Shown here: positions 53,189-61,843 of the stretch, piece after piece | Numbering within the stretch: position 1 is the first letter of the stretch | Layout of the letters: the number at the start of each line of letters is the position of its first letter | From: Paracoccus liaowanqingii | GTDB lineage: Bacteria; Pseudomonadota; Alphaproteobacteria; Rhodobacterales; Rhodobacteraceae | Assembly: GCF_004683865.2 (NCBI RefSeq) | Contig: NZ_CP040760.1 | Location: forward strand, 62,001 to 126,000 | Reading direction: 5' to 3' | DNA: 64,000 bases | The notes under the pieces: model-generated | Databases searched by the model: none | Told to the model about the DNA's origin: nothing | What the model saw: the letters and a program-made list of their open reading frames with translations, nothing else | Position numbers and translations under genes: made by a program

Positions 53189-53587
53189 TCATACCTGATG
53201 ATTCTGCTTCGCGTCATTTTGATCAAGAGCCACGGTACGAAGACGGATGAGGCGGTCTCGCAGCTGCGCCCTAGAAAAGGGCTTTTGAAGCCTCGGACAG
53301 GTATCGTATCGCGCGTCGATCTCCGCATATCCAGTAGACAGCAGAAACGGGATGTCCAGCAGAGTCAGTCGGTCGACGATCGGGTAGCTCTTTTCGTGCC
53401 CCAGGTTCACATCGAGTACGGCGAGATCGATCTGCTCCAGGTCAATCAGAGCGAGTGCCTTTGCCGCTGTGGCGGCAGGACCGACAACCTTGCAGCCGAA
53501 CTCCTGCAGCATGTCCTCGATGTCGAGACAGATCAGCATCTCGTCCTCGACCAAGAGGATGCGGGCATCCTGGAGGATGTTGGTCAT
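53189..53587 (-). CDS. Single-domain response regulator (receiver)
   Basis: A 132-residue receiver-only protein: acidic pair E14-D15 (LVEDE), phosphoacceptor Asp59 in LAVLDVNLG, Ser/Thr at STG (84-86) and Lys102 in LQKPF. There is no output domain, so it may act through protein contact, as in CheY-like or phosphorelay regulators. Its ATG overlaps the TGA of the histidine kinase by four bases (ATGA at 53584-53587), so the two are translated together and form a cognate pair. Confidence 0.92.
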   Translation of the reverse strand: MTNILQDARILLVEDEMLICLDIEDMLQEFGCKVVGPAATAAKALALIDLEQIDLAVLDVNLGHEKSYPIVDRLTLLDIPFLLSTGYAEIDARYDTCPRLQKPFSRAQLRDRLIRLRTVALDQNDAKQNHQV

Positions 53588-55176
53588 ACGGTCATCTCCG
53601 GAAGGGGCATGCGGATCTCGCAGATCAAGCCTGCAGGGTCGTGGACAATCTTGACGGCGCCGTCCAACTCGTGGGCCAAGCCACGCTCCAAAAGGAGCGT
53701 CCCGAAGCCTTTGCTACTGGGTGGCACGACGGCGGGCCCCTCTTTCTCGACCCACGTGATGCAGAGCGTGTCGTCGCCGATGTCGCGCCACCGGATCTCG
53801 ATCTTCCCGACATCATTTTTCATCGCACCGTATTTGACCGCGTTCGTGGCGAGTTCGTGAATGCCCATGCCAAGGGCCAATGCCAGCTTTGGTGTCAGCT
53901 GGATCGCCTCGCCTTCAAGAAGAACTCTGCCGCTCATGGCGATCTCCCCTAAAAAGGGAAGCAGGCCGGTAGACACGACAGACTCCAGGCTGACGTCCCT
54001 CCAGTTCTTCTCCATGATCAAGCTGTGGCTCTTGGAAAGAGCCAGCAGGCGACCCTCGAAGACGTTCCTGGCGGCGTCAGTGGCTTCTCCGCGGAACGTC
54101 TGCGTCGCAATGGAGCGTACAGTGGCGAGCATGTTCTTGACGCGGTGGTTAAGCTCCTGGGCCAGCAGCTTCTGGTGAGCCTCTGACCGCTCACGTTCCG
54201 CGATCTGCCGCTGTGCTGCGGTGAACAGGTTGGCGTTGTCGATCGCAATGGAGGCTTGCGCGGCGATCGACGTCACGATCCGCTCACTGCGCTTGCTGAA
54301 AATGCCTTGTTCCGCATGTCCGAAGATCAGCGCACCATGGATTTCTCCGGTCCGCGAGATGACGGGCACGGCGAGATAACTTGTCACCGGCAGATGCCCG
54401 GACGGCAGGCCATTGAACGGGACGTTCAGCCCGTAACGCGGGTCACTTCTGACATCGTCGAGCCTGATAGCTGTGCCGCCGACGAATGTGGGCCCGAAGA
54501 TCGCCGTGTGCCGAGGCTGAGGGAATGCCGAGAAGGCTTCGCGAGGAGCGCCGGAGAGCGTGTAAAGGTGCATCGCTTCCCCCTCCTTCACCGTATTGTA
54601 GAAGAAGGCGCCGAATTGTGCGCCGGAAAGCTCGGTAGCGGCGTCGGTAACGGCTTGGACGATCTCTTCAAGATCAAGGGTTCCGGCAAGCATAGATCCT
54701 GTCCGGTTCAGCGTCTCCAGCGTCCGTGTTTCTTCCTCGAGGGCCCTGTGTGCTGCAAGCTCTGCGCTAATGTCCCGGACCTCAACCACCGTTCCTACAA
54801 CCACGCTGTCGCGCTCGAGTGGGCTGGCCGTGTATGCGACGTCGTAGAAGTGGCCGTCCCTGTGGATGAAGACGTCGTGCCCGCGCTGCCTGCAGGACTC
54901 GGGGAAGGCCCGATCGATCGGGCAGTCTTCGATCGGGTAATGACTACCGTCAGGATGGGTGTGGTGGATGAAGTCGTGAAGCGGGCGCCCCTGAAGCTCT
55001 TCCAGCCTGTACCCTGTGAGCTCGACGGCAGCCGTGTTCATGTAGATGCAGCGCTGCTTCTCATCGAGAACGAACAGTGCGCCGCTTGCATTCTCGCACA
55101 CCGCCTGGAGCAAACCGATATCGGAAGGTCTATCTGACTTGGTTTCTTTGAAGTTGCTTATGTCGTCGTTCGCCAT
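53584..55176 (-). CDS. PAS-GAF sensor histidine kinase of the HWE/HisKA_2 family
   Basis: A soluble kinase of 530 residues. Residues about 22-140 are a PAS domain (LLQAVCENASGALFVLDEKQRCIYMNTAAVELTGY...FYDVAYTASPLERDSVVVGTVVEVRDIS), residues about 155-315 a GAF domain (YGLNVPFNGLPSGHLPVTSYLAVPV), then the dimerisation domain with the phospho-His in LAQELNHRVKNMLATVRSIA, and the ATPase domain (GMGIHELATNAVKYGAM; SKGFGTLLLERGLAHEL). Such kinases in alphaproteobacteria often sense light (LOV/PAS) or take part in the general stress response. The start at 55176 (MANDDISNF) is preferred; the frame opens at 55236. It is coupled to the receiver gene by ATGA. Confidence 0.9.
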   Translation of the reverse strand: MANDDISNFKETKSDRPSDIGLLQAVCENASGALFVLDEKQRCIYMNTAAVELTGYRLEELQGRPLHDFIHHTHPDGSHYPIEDCPIDRAFPESCRQRGHDVFIHRDGHFYDVAYTASPLERDSVVVGTVVEVRDISAELAAHRALEEETRTLETLNRTGSMLAGTLDLEEIVQAVTDAATELSGAQFGAFFYNTVKEGEAMHLYTLSGAPREAFSAFPQPRHTAIFGPTFVGGTAIRLDDVRSDPRYGLNVPFNGLPSGHLPVTSYLAVPVISRTGEIHGALIFGHAEQGIFSKRSERIVTSIAAQASIAIDNANLFTAAQRQIAERERSEAHQKLLAQELNHRVKNMLATVRSIATQTFRGEATDAARNVFEGRLLALSKSHSLIMEKNWRDVSLESVVSTGLLPFLGEIAMSGRVLLEGEAIQLTPKLALALGMGIHELATNAVKYGAMKNDVGKIEIRWRDIGDDTLCITWVEKEGPAVVPPSSKGFGTLLLERGLAHELDGAVKIVHDPAGLICEIRMPLPEMTV

Positions 55177-55192
55177 CTTTATTCGATACTGC

Positions 55193-55610
55193 CTATGGCC
55201 GTTTTGAAGGATACATTTTAGCCAAAATACCGGCACCGTCGAGGCTGCTCAAGACTTTAGCCCTCAGGCTTTTATCTTCGTCAGCCTCACCGATGATTGA
55301 CGTCCTATCAATGACGTCCTCAAATAAGTACCCCGGAAACTGGGCGGCTCGGTCAGTAGCCAATTGGAATGACGGCGTCGGATATTTCCAGTGGAAGCTG
55401 AGAAAGCTGAGAAAGCTGAGAAAGCTGAGAAAGCTGAGAAAGCTGAGCCGTATTCTCAAACCGAGAATATGCAAACGCTAAAGGTGCTGGAGGCGTAGGT
55501 TTCGGTAATATAGATTTAAAATAGAGTTCTACATCAAAGCTACCGTCTTCTTTAAAGATCGGTCCAGAGAGGCTCAGCATATCGAAAAAATCAGCACCAA
55601 TGAGTGTCAT
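55193..55610 (-). pseudogene. Small gene with a 9-bp tandem repeat, apparently frameshifted
   Basis: The frame that starts at the ATG 55610 (GGGGGGA ribosome binding site) reads MTLIGADFFDMLSLSGPIF, then passes through the repeat as (Q-L-S) units and stops at 55353. A second frame reads across the repeat as (L-S-F) units and continues with FPGYLFEDVIDRTSIIGEADED to 55193. The two parts look like one original protein with a shift near the repeat. The protein is of unknown type. It lies directly upstream of the HWE kinase gene on the same strand. Confidence 0.4.
55395..55448. repeat. Tandem repeat, 6 copies of a 9-bp unit
   Basis: The unit AAGCTGAGA is repeated six times without a gap (the last unit ends in C). 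Since the unit is a multiple of three, changes of copy number alone would alter the length of a protein by three residues and not the frame. Confidence 0.9.
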
Positions 55611-55845
55611 AGTATCCCCCCCGAGATAATCAATCTTAGGTTGATAACGTCAAGATTGCAACACTTTGGATACGCTTGTTTCTGTTCTTGTAGTAGCGGT
55701 TTCTGCAAGAGCTATCATTTATCATGGAACCTCTTTTGTACGATATCGCACAGAGAGAAAATTGCACGACATGCACTAAAAGCTCTATTTGGATATAAGT
55801 TTGAGTAATAATTGCCTTACGAGGGGAAGCCGTTTTTTGCATGAC

Positions 55846-56172
55846 CTAATTGCGATGGTTGTTGGCCAGCCACCTTTTAGCCAGATCTGCAAGACGCTTT
55901 TTATCCGCGTCAATCTCTTCCATGAGACGGGCGCTGTGGAAGAAAGGCGATGCCGTATTGAGGATCATGTTTTGCTCGTGGCTGGGGCCGAGATATTGGT
56001 CGGCGGCAGCTGGGGGTGATGCGGGTGAATGAAGATGAAGGAGTGTCCCTTCAACCGCCTGCACAAACCATCTCCGCCCACCAGTCTCAGTCGGCCCGCG
56101 GTCGGTGTATGTCAGGAAAATGAACTCATATTCTTTGCCGACTTCAAACATGGCGTTGCCTTGAGCGTTCAT
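55846..56172 (-). CDS. Hypothetical protein, 108 residues
   Basis: A probable protein with a small beta domain (FEVGKEYEFIFLTYTDRGPTETGGRRWFVQAVEGTLLHLH) and a charged C-terminal helix (LMEEIDADKKRLADLAKRWLANNHRN). I do not recognise the family. An ATG at 56151 (MFEVGKEYEF), 7 bases after AAGG, may be the actual start. The pattern of codons favours a real gene. It stands alone. Confidence 0.6.
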   Translation of the reverse strand: MNAQGNAMFEVGKEYEFIFLTYTDRGPTETGGRRWFVQAVEGTLLHLHSPASPPAAADQYLGPSHEQNMILNTASPFFHSARLMEEIDADKKRLADLAKRWLANNHRN

Positions 56173-56583
56173 GGCCGGGATGCGGCTTGTTTTGATGGTA
56201 TTCGCTATGCGTGGTTAATAACCTTCGCGCAATCTCAGAGCTGTGCAGATGGTAGGCAGATGCGGATGATAGATGGCGGAGATGTAGAACGTTAGCTGCG
56301 CCCATATCTTTACTCCTCGTTTTGCGGGAACTTTAGGGTAGTTAATCATCTTAAGAGTGTGTTCTTATGTCAAGAGTGGCCTCTTCCTGACGACCCCGGC
56401 GCGATCACTCGCACCGGGGTCGTCAGTGTCATACAGCCCGCTGCAGGCGGAATATGCGGGCCGTGGGTTGACCAGGCCCTGGGCAAACGCGCTTTTGATG
56501 GGACATTAGGAGGTCGGGTCGCTGCATTTCTGAGCGGCGTCTAAAAGCGATGCTGCAACGCATCTATCACCATGACATGCTTG
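56173..56583. other. Intergenic stretch with a 13-bp perfect hairpin
   Basis: The bases CTGACGACCCCGG (56387-56399) and CCGGGGTCGTCAG (56414-56426) are exact reverse complements around a 14-nt loop. This is a very stable structure, but no U-run follows, so it is either an unusual terminator of the neighbouring pseudogene or a protein-binding site. No gene is supported. Confidence 0.5.
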
Positions 56584-57072
56584 GCCTACGAGCCTAGGAG
56601 TTCGCCGTTCATTTCAATGGTGACAAGGGCCCCACTTGGTGACCAATCATAGCTGATGGTTCCACCAAGCGAATTTTCGATAGTTGCTTGCACCAATTTG
56701 TTTCCGTACCCCCAGATGATCAACTGTCGTGTCTATCTCTGGGCCACCTTGCGCGGTCCAGACGATACGGAGGTTAGCCCCCTCCATACCGCCAGAAATG
56801 TCTAGAACTCCTTCGTCGCAAGAAAGCGAACCGTATTTAAGCGAATTAGTAGCGAGGTCATGCACCACGAGCGCCAAGGACGATGCCGCATTTTCTCCGA
56901 CGCCCATCCTCGGTACTGATACGCGAATGCGGCCAGCGAATGCGCCCAAATCATCATAGGGAGCCAACAAAACCGAAAATATATCTCCCAGTAGGGCCGC
57001 GTCGCCCTCATGCCCCGGCACCGGACGGACAAGATCGTGGGCTCGTCCTAAAGCTATCAGCCTACGCGTAAG

Positions 57073-58472
57073 GATAGTGTCCCACAGCGTGGTGTAAGAG
57101 TGCCGACCCTCGGAGAGGTCAGGGCTTGATCAGGTGGCCACGGCGGGCAGCCTGACGTTGTGATTGTCGGTGACGCGGGCGAGCGTTTCAAGCGACATGT
57201 ATCGCCGGGCGACCGCCCATTCGTCGTTGGTCTCGAGCATGAGCGCGCCGACGAGGCGAATGATGGCTTTGTCATTCGGGAAGATGCCGATGACGTCTGC
57301 GCGCCGCTTCACCTCGCGGTTCACCCGCTCCAGCGGATTCGTCGAGGCGATCTGGGTCCAGTGCTCGCGGGGAAAGGACATGTAAGCCAGCACGTCGTCG
57401 CGGGAGCTGTCCATCAGGGCGCCGAGTTTGGGCTGCTTGTCGCGAAGCGCGTCAGCCACGATCTCCCACTGGGCTTCGGCCTCGGCCTTGGTCTCCTGCG
57501 CGAAGATCGTCTTCAGCATTGCCGCAACGGCGGTGCGCTGCTTGGCCGGGGCGTGCGCCAGAGCGTTGCGCATCCAGTGAACCCGGCAGCGCTGCTGGGT
57601 GGCGTTAAACACGCGGCGTGCGGCGGCCCGCAGGCCTTTGTGATCGTCGGCGATCACCAGCTTCACGCCGCGTAGGCCGCGGTCGGCGAGGCTACGCAGG
57701 AACTCGGTCCAGAAGGTTTCAGCCTCCGAGGGACCTGTGGCCACACCCAACACCTCACGCTTGCCGTCCTCGTTGACCGCCACGGCGATTATCACGGCAC
57801 GGCTGATGATCCTCCCGCCCTCGCGGACCTTGAGGTAAGTCGCATCGAGCCAGAGATAGGGCCACGCGCCCTCCAGAGGCCGGGACAGGAACGCGTTCAC
57901 GCGCTCGTCGATCTCGGCGCAGAGGCGGCTGACCTGGCTCTTGGACATGCCGCCCGCGCCCATGGCCTTGACCAAATCGTCGACCGACCGCGTCGAGACG
58001 CCGTGGACGTAGGCCTCCTGAATTACAGCCACGAGGGCCTTCTCGGCCGTGCGGCGTGGCTCCAGAAAGCTCGGGAAGTAGCTGCCCTTGCGCAGCCTCG
58101 GGATTTCCAGCGCGATCCGTCCGGCGCGTGTGTCCCAGTCACGGTCGCGATATCCGTTACGCTGAACCTCACGCGTCGGCGTGCGCGCGCCTTTGGCTGC
58201 ACCCGTCCGTGCCTCCACCTCGGCCTCCATGATGCGCCCGGCCGCAAAGGCCAGCATCTCGCGCACGAGGTCGCCGTCAACCTCCTTCTCAACCAGCTCG
58301 ATCAGCGCCATTCTGTCGTCGGTCATCGTCATCTCCGTTGTTGGTTCCAAGTGTCGCAACCCGAACCTTTTCCGAAGATCGGCGGTGACCGCCAGCATCA
58401 CCCGCGGCCGCGCGCTGCGCTACGCCGGAGGCTCCGCGCGCGGCCTCCTACACCACCACCGGGGACACTGCC
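57073..58472. mobile_element. IS256-family insertion sequence (copy 2)
   Basis: The 1400-bp element is bounded by a perfect 8-bp target duplication CGCGTAAG (57065-57072 and 58473-58480). The imperfect inverted repeats read GATAGTGTCCCACAGCGTGG from 57073 and, on the other strand from 58472, GGCAGTGTCCCCGGTGGTGG. Joining the flanks restores the HWE kinase sequence QLTRRLIALGRAHDLV, which confirms the boundaries. Confidence 0.92.
57130..58326 (-). CDS. IS256-family (mutator-type) transposase
   Basis: A DDE transposase of 398 residues. Catalytic Asp residues are in [15 protein letters not shown] and [19 protein letters not shown], the hallmark [16 protein letters not shown] follows, and the Glu is in [15 protein letters not shown]. 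The start ([11 protein letters not shown]) follows GGAG by 6 bases; the open frame extends to 58401. It appears intact. It differs clearly from the IS256 transposase at 10698. Confidence 0.92.
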   Translation of the reverse strand: MTDDRMALIELVEKEVDGDLVREMLAFAAGRIMEAEVEARTGAAKGARTPTREVQRNGYRDRDWDTRAGRIALEIPRLRKGSYFPSFLEPRRTAEKALVAVIQEAYVHGVSTRSVDDLVKAMGAGGMSKSQVSRLCAEIDERVNAFLSRPLEGAWPYLWLDATYLKVREGGRIISRAVIIAVAVNEDGKREVLGVATGPSEAETFWTEFLRSLADRGLRGVKLVIADDHKGLRAAARRVFNATQQRCRVHWMRNALAHAPAKQRTAVAAMLKTIFAQETKAEAEAQWEIVADALRDKQPKLGALMDSSRDDVLAYMSFPREHWTQIASTNPLERVNREVKRRADVIGIFPNDKAIIRLVGALMLETNDEWAVARRYMSLETLARVTDNHNVRLPAVAT

Positions 58473-58719
58473 CGCGTAAGCTGATTTGTCATATCTTCTA
58501 CATCGGACGACGAGCGGGATGTAATCCGCGCTAGCCCGGAAGCAACGACCAAAAGGTTTTGACCCTGTGGCTCATCTCTCCGGCCATGAGCTCGCTGCTC
58601 TCTTCAGCTTGTTTACGTCCGGTTACGTCGAGAAATACGCCTATCATCGCACGGTTATAATATCGTCGTCACTGCCACGACCGCGGGCCGAAATCCAACG
58701 CACCTTTGTGCCAATCAAG

Positions 58720-59993
58720 TGTTGATTTCCACCCAGAACTGAGCCGGGTAGGCGCATAATTTCCACTGAGAAGTGAGCCATGTGAACCTTCCCCCATAGC
58801 GGTCAGCGGCGGGGGTAACGGAGTGATCCACATGAGACTTTTGAACATCATCCGACGCATGCATTTGCGCGAGAAGCTGTCGATCCGCGAGATTGCGCGG
58901 CGCACGGGTCTTTCGCGCAATACCGTGACAAAGCATCTGGCAGCGAACACGATCGAGCCAAGGTTTGCGACGCCCGAACGTCCAAGCAAACTTGACCCCT
59001 TCTCGGAGAAGCTGGCCGGCTGGCTGAAGACGGAGACCGGCAAGTCGCGCAAACAGCGACGAACGCTGAAGCAGATGCATGCCGATCTGGTCAAGCTTGG
59101 CTTCACTGGATCCTATAACCGCGTGGCAGCCTTTGCGCAGGACTGGCGAGCAGATCGTCAGCGTGAGCAGCACACAACAGGACGGGGGACCTTTGTTCCC
59201 TTGTCTTTCAGTCCGGGCGAGGCCTTCCAGTTCGACTGGAGTGACGACTTCGCCATTCTGAGGGGAGGGCGCACCAAGCTTCAGATGGCCCACATCAAGC
59301 TATCGCATAGCCGGGCCTTTTTGCTGCGCGCTTACCTGCTGCAGACCCACGAGATGCTGTTTGACGCCCACTGGCATGGGTTCCGGGTTTTTTGTGGCGT
59401 GCCTGCCCGGGGCATCTACGACAACATGAAGACGGCAGTGGATCGTGTCGGCCGCGGTAAGGAACGACAGGTCAACATGCGCTTCCTCGCCATGACGAAC
59501 CACTATGTCTTCGAGCCCGAGTTCTGCAATCCGGCAGCAAGCTGGGAGAAGGGGCAGGTCGAGAAGAACGTGCGGGACTCCCGTCACCAGTTGCTTCATG
59601 GAATGCCTGAGTTCGCAGACCTCGCCGCGTTGAATGCCTGGCTGGAACAGCATTGTCTGGAGCTGTGGAAAAGCACGGCACATGGGACGCGGCCCGGCAC
59701 GATCGCCGATGTTTGGGCCGAAGAACGGGCTGCCTTGATGCCGTTGCCCGTGGCATTTGACGGCTTCATCGAGCTGAGCAAGCGCGTCTCGCCCACCTGC
59801 CTGATCAGCTTCGAGCGCAATCGCTATAGCGTTCCCGCGTCGTTCGCCAACCGTCCCGTCAGCTTGCGGATCTATCCAGACCGACTTGTCGTGGCGGCCG
59901 AGGGAAACATCCTGTGCGAGCATCCTCGCGTGATCCAACGCAGTCACCAACTGCCACCGCGGACGATCTATGATTGGCGGCACAGACGGACAA
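58720..59993 (+). mobile_element. IS21-family element (copy 2), right part deleted
   Basis: The left end begins TGTTGATTTCCACCCAGAAC at 58720 and has a second repeat block (AATTTCCACTGAGAAGTGAG) at about 58758. The element stops inside istA at about 59990; istB and the right end are absent. It joins directly to the 3' end of the GH16/RTX gene. It is a different lineage from the IS21 at 14.9-17.4 kb. Confidence 0.8.
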
Positions 59994-60016
59994 TCACAAG
60001 ACAAAATCATCCATGA
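58823..60016 (+). pseudogene. istA: IS21 transposase IstA, 3'-truncated
   Basis: The N-terminal helix-turn-helix (LSIREIARRTGLSRNTVTKHL), the first Asp (FQFDWSDDFAIL), the second Asp (GIYDNMKTAVDRV) and the Glu (SWEKGQVEKNVRDSR) are all present. The C-terminal about 100 residues are missing: homology ends at TIYDWRH, and the last codons (RRTITRQNHP) run through the opposite strand of the RTX gene. The start may be the second ATG (MRLLNIIRRMHLREK) at 58832. Confidence 0.85.
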
Positions 60017-61649
60017 AGAGAGCGGTCTTCTTGGAAAGCTCAATGGAGAAGTCCGCCGCCCCGTCACCATTGGTGTCAGCATGGATCAGGGTCACGTTCT
60101 TGCTGTACTCGTAGCGCAACTCGCCCGCCGTGCCTGAGAACTTTGCCGTGCCAACAAACTGGAAGGCTTGGTCCCCGGACAGACGCAGGTTCCCGTCGAT
60201 GAAAGAAAAGTCGATCTTGTCGCCTTGACTGCGGCTGAAGTCGGTCATTACGTCCCGCGTCGCAGCGGTCGGACCAGAGTCGGCAGTGCTCAAAAAGACG
60301 AAGTGATCGGCACCCATACTGCCTGTAAGAACGTCCTTGCCAAGGCCGCCGATTAGCCAGTCATTGTCCTCCCCACCCAGAAGGGTGTCGTTACCGTCAC
60401 CGCCATCCAACACGTCAGTGCCCGTTCCTCCATCCAGCCGGTTGTTGCCGGGGTTGCCGGTTAGGCCGTTGTTCAGGGCGTTGCCGGTGCCATTCAGGTT
60501 GGCGCTCCCGGACAGGAGCAGGTTCTCGACGTGGTCTGGCAGGACGAAGGAGACTGAGGCGTGGACAGTGTCAGTCCCCCCGTTTGCCGTCTCAATGACC
60601 CGATCGTCCCCATTGTCGACAATGTAGGTATCGTCGCCAGCACCTCCTTCCATCGTGTCGGTCCCCAGCCCTCCGTCAAGGAGGTTGTTGCCGGCGTTGC
60701 CGGTCAGACGATTATTCAGCGTGTTACCAGTGCCGTCCACGCTGGCACTTCCGGTTAGGATCAGGTTGGTGACGTGATCTGCCAGCACGTACGAGCGCTC
60801 TGAAAAAGTAGTGATGGTCCCATCCTCTGCCACCTCTTCCATGGGATCAGGGTCTGCCGGCTCTGTCGGCATGGCTACCGGAGCTTCCGGATTAGCCTCA
60901 TATATGCTGCCGTACTCGCCGGCCCGAACCTCTGCTCCCATGATGCGCGCCACCAGCGGCTCACCGGGATCGGTCCAGACCCCGGCCCATATCTCCTGCG
61001 CCGGCTGCACCGCCCAAAGGTTAATGTAGCTCTTCATCGGTCCGATATTCCAGATGCCGCCTGGCATGTCAGCGCCCGTGAACTCGCCTACGATTTTGCC
61101 GTCGATGTAGAAGACCGCCTTTTCCTCGGTTACCGTGACTTCATAGGTGTGCGCTTCCTTTGAAGCGTCAAAGCCGAGGTCGACCACCACCAAGTTGCGC
61201 CCATCATTGTCAAGCGTGACGTGCTCGCCAGCAGCGTTCTCCATGTGGATGTTGAGCTGTACGCGGGTCGTGTCGCCGCCAACAAACTCGAAATCGAATT
61301 CCACCCACGGCTGGTTCGCCCAGTCCGCCTTGTAGGTGAAGAGGCCGAAGACGGCGCCCGATACCATTTCGGGTGCCTGCACGGTCCAGCTCCAGGTGCC
61401 GGTGGTTGCGGTTTCCGCAGACTGAACCTCACCGGATTGGACAGAATAATTCGAACCTTCCGGCGCACGGCCTAAAACCAGCGCGACACTCCCGTCGGCC
61501 ATGAGCCGAACGTTGTCCGGCGACCACTGCAGGATGCTGGATTGCCCGGCGGGCCAGTCCGATTTCAGCCAGCCATCTGAGGTGTAGGGCTGCGAGAACT
61601 CAAAAAGATCCAGCGCCGGATCAATTGCGGAAGTAGTAGGTGTCGTCAT
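59994..61649 (-). CDS. GH16-family glycoside hydrolase with RTX repeats (ExsH-like glycanase)
   Basis: A predicted secreted glycanase of 551 residues. The catalytic GH16 motif ExDxE is at E117-F-D119-F-E121 in PWVEFDFEFVGG; AHTYEVTVTEEKAVFYIDGKIVGEF is the usual sequence after it. Residues about 320-480 hold RTX repeats (GNAGNNLLDGGLGTDTMEGG; GGDGNDTLLGGEDNDWLIGG), followed by a C-terminal cap with TDFSRSQGDKIDFSFID and ADTNGDGAADFSIEL. It resembles ExsH, which is secreted by a type I exporter and cleaves succinoglycan in Sinorhizobium. The ATG at 61649 starts the domain; the frame opens earlier. There is no signal peptide. Confidence 0.85.
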   Translation of the reverse strand: MTTPTTSAIDPALDLFEFSQPYTSDGWLKSDWPAGQSSILQWSPDNVRLMADGSVALVLGRAPEGSNYSVQSGEVQSAETATTGTWSWTVQAPEMVSGAVFGLFTYKADWANQPWVEFDFEFVGGDTTRVQLNIHMENAAGEHVTLDNDGRNLVVVDLGFDASKEAHTYEVTVTEEKAVFYIDGKIVGEFTGADMPGGIWNIGPMKSYINLWAVQPAQEIWAGVWTDPGEPLVARIMGAEVRAGEYGSIYEANPEAPVAMPTEPADPDPMEEVAEDGTITTFSERSYVLADHVTNLILTGSASVDGTGNTLNNRLTGNAGNNLLDGGLGTDTMEGGAGDDTYIVDNGDDRVIETANGGTDTVHASVSFVLPDHVENLLLSGSANLNGTGNALNNGLTGNPGNNRLDGGTGTDVLDGGDGNDTLLGGEDNDWLIGGLGKDVLTGSMGADHFVFLSTADSGPTAATRDVMTDFSRSQGDKIDFSFIDGNLRLSGDQAFQFVGTAKFSGTAGELRYEYSKNVTLIHADTNGDGAADFSIELSKKTALFMDDFVL

Positions 61650-61843
61650 GCCGGTGCCCCATGCCGCCGCCTTGACCTCCGGTCTCCTCAAAAGCGGCGA
61701 TGGAGGGCCCGCAGAACACCCAAATGCCGAGTGCCTAAATGGGGCATACAGCAAAATACAACTTAAGGAAGAGTTAATTTGAATAGACTTTTAGTAGCTC
61801 GCGACCACTGCCGCCGCGGTCTTGCTCATGAAACTGTCAGTTC

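Larger units (their letters stand above)
56584..58719 (-). pseudogene. HWE-family sensor histidine kinase, wrecked by frameshifts, IS256 and IS21
   Basis: Read from 58719 on the minus strand: the end of a PAS domain (GTKVRWISARGRG; shift; MIGVFLDVTGRKQAEESSELMAGEMSHRVK with the phospho-His), a missing base after HRVK, NLLVVASGLARITSRSSSDVEDMTNQLTR up to the IS256, and after it RRLIALGRAHDLVRPVPGHEGDAALLGDI, VHDLATNSLKYGSLS and, after another shift at about 56712, GYGNKLVQATIENSLGGTISYDW to a TAG at 56584. The N-terminal part beyond 58719 is cut off by the IS21. The ATPase half keeps its own frame (57021-56647). Confidence 0.82.

Noticed and set aside
55395..55448. Short tandem repeat as a possible CRISPR array
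   Set aside because: The 9-bp units are contiguous, without spacers; it is a simple repeat inside a gene.
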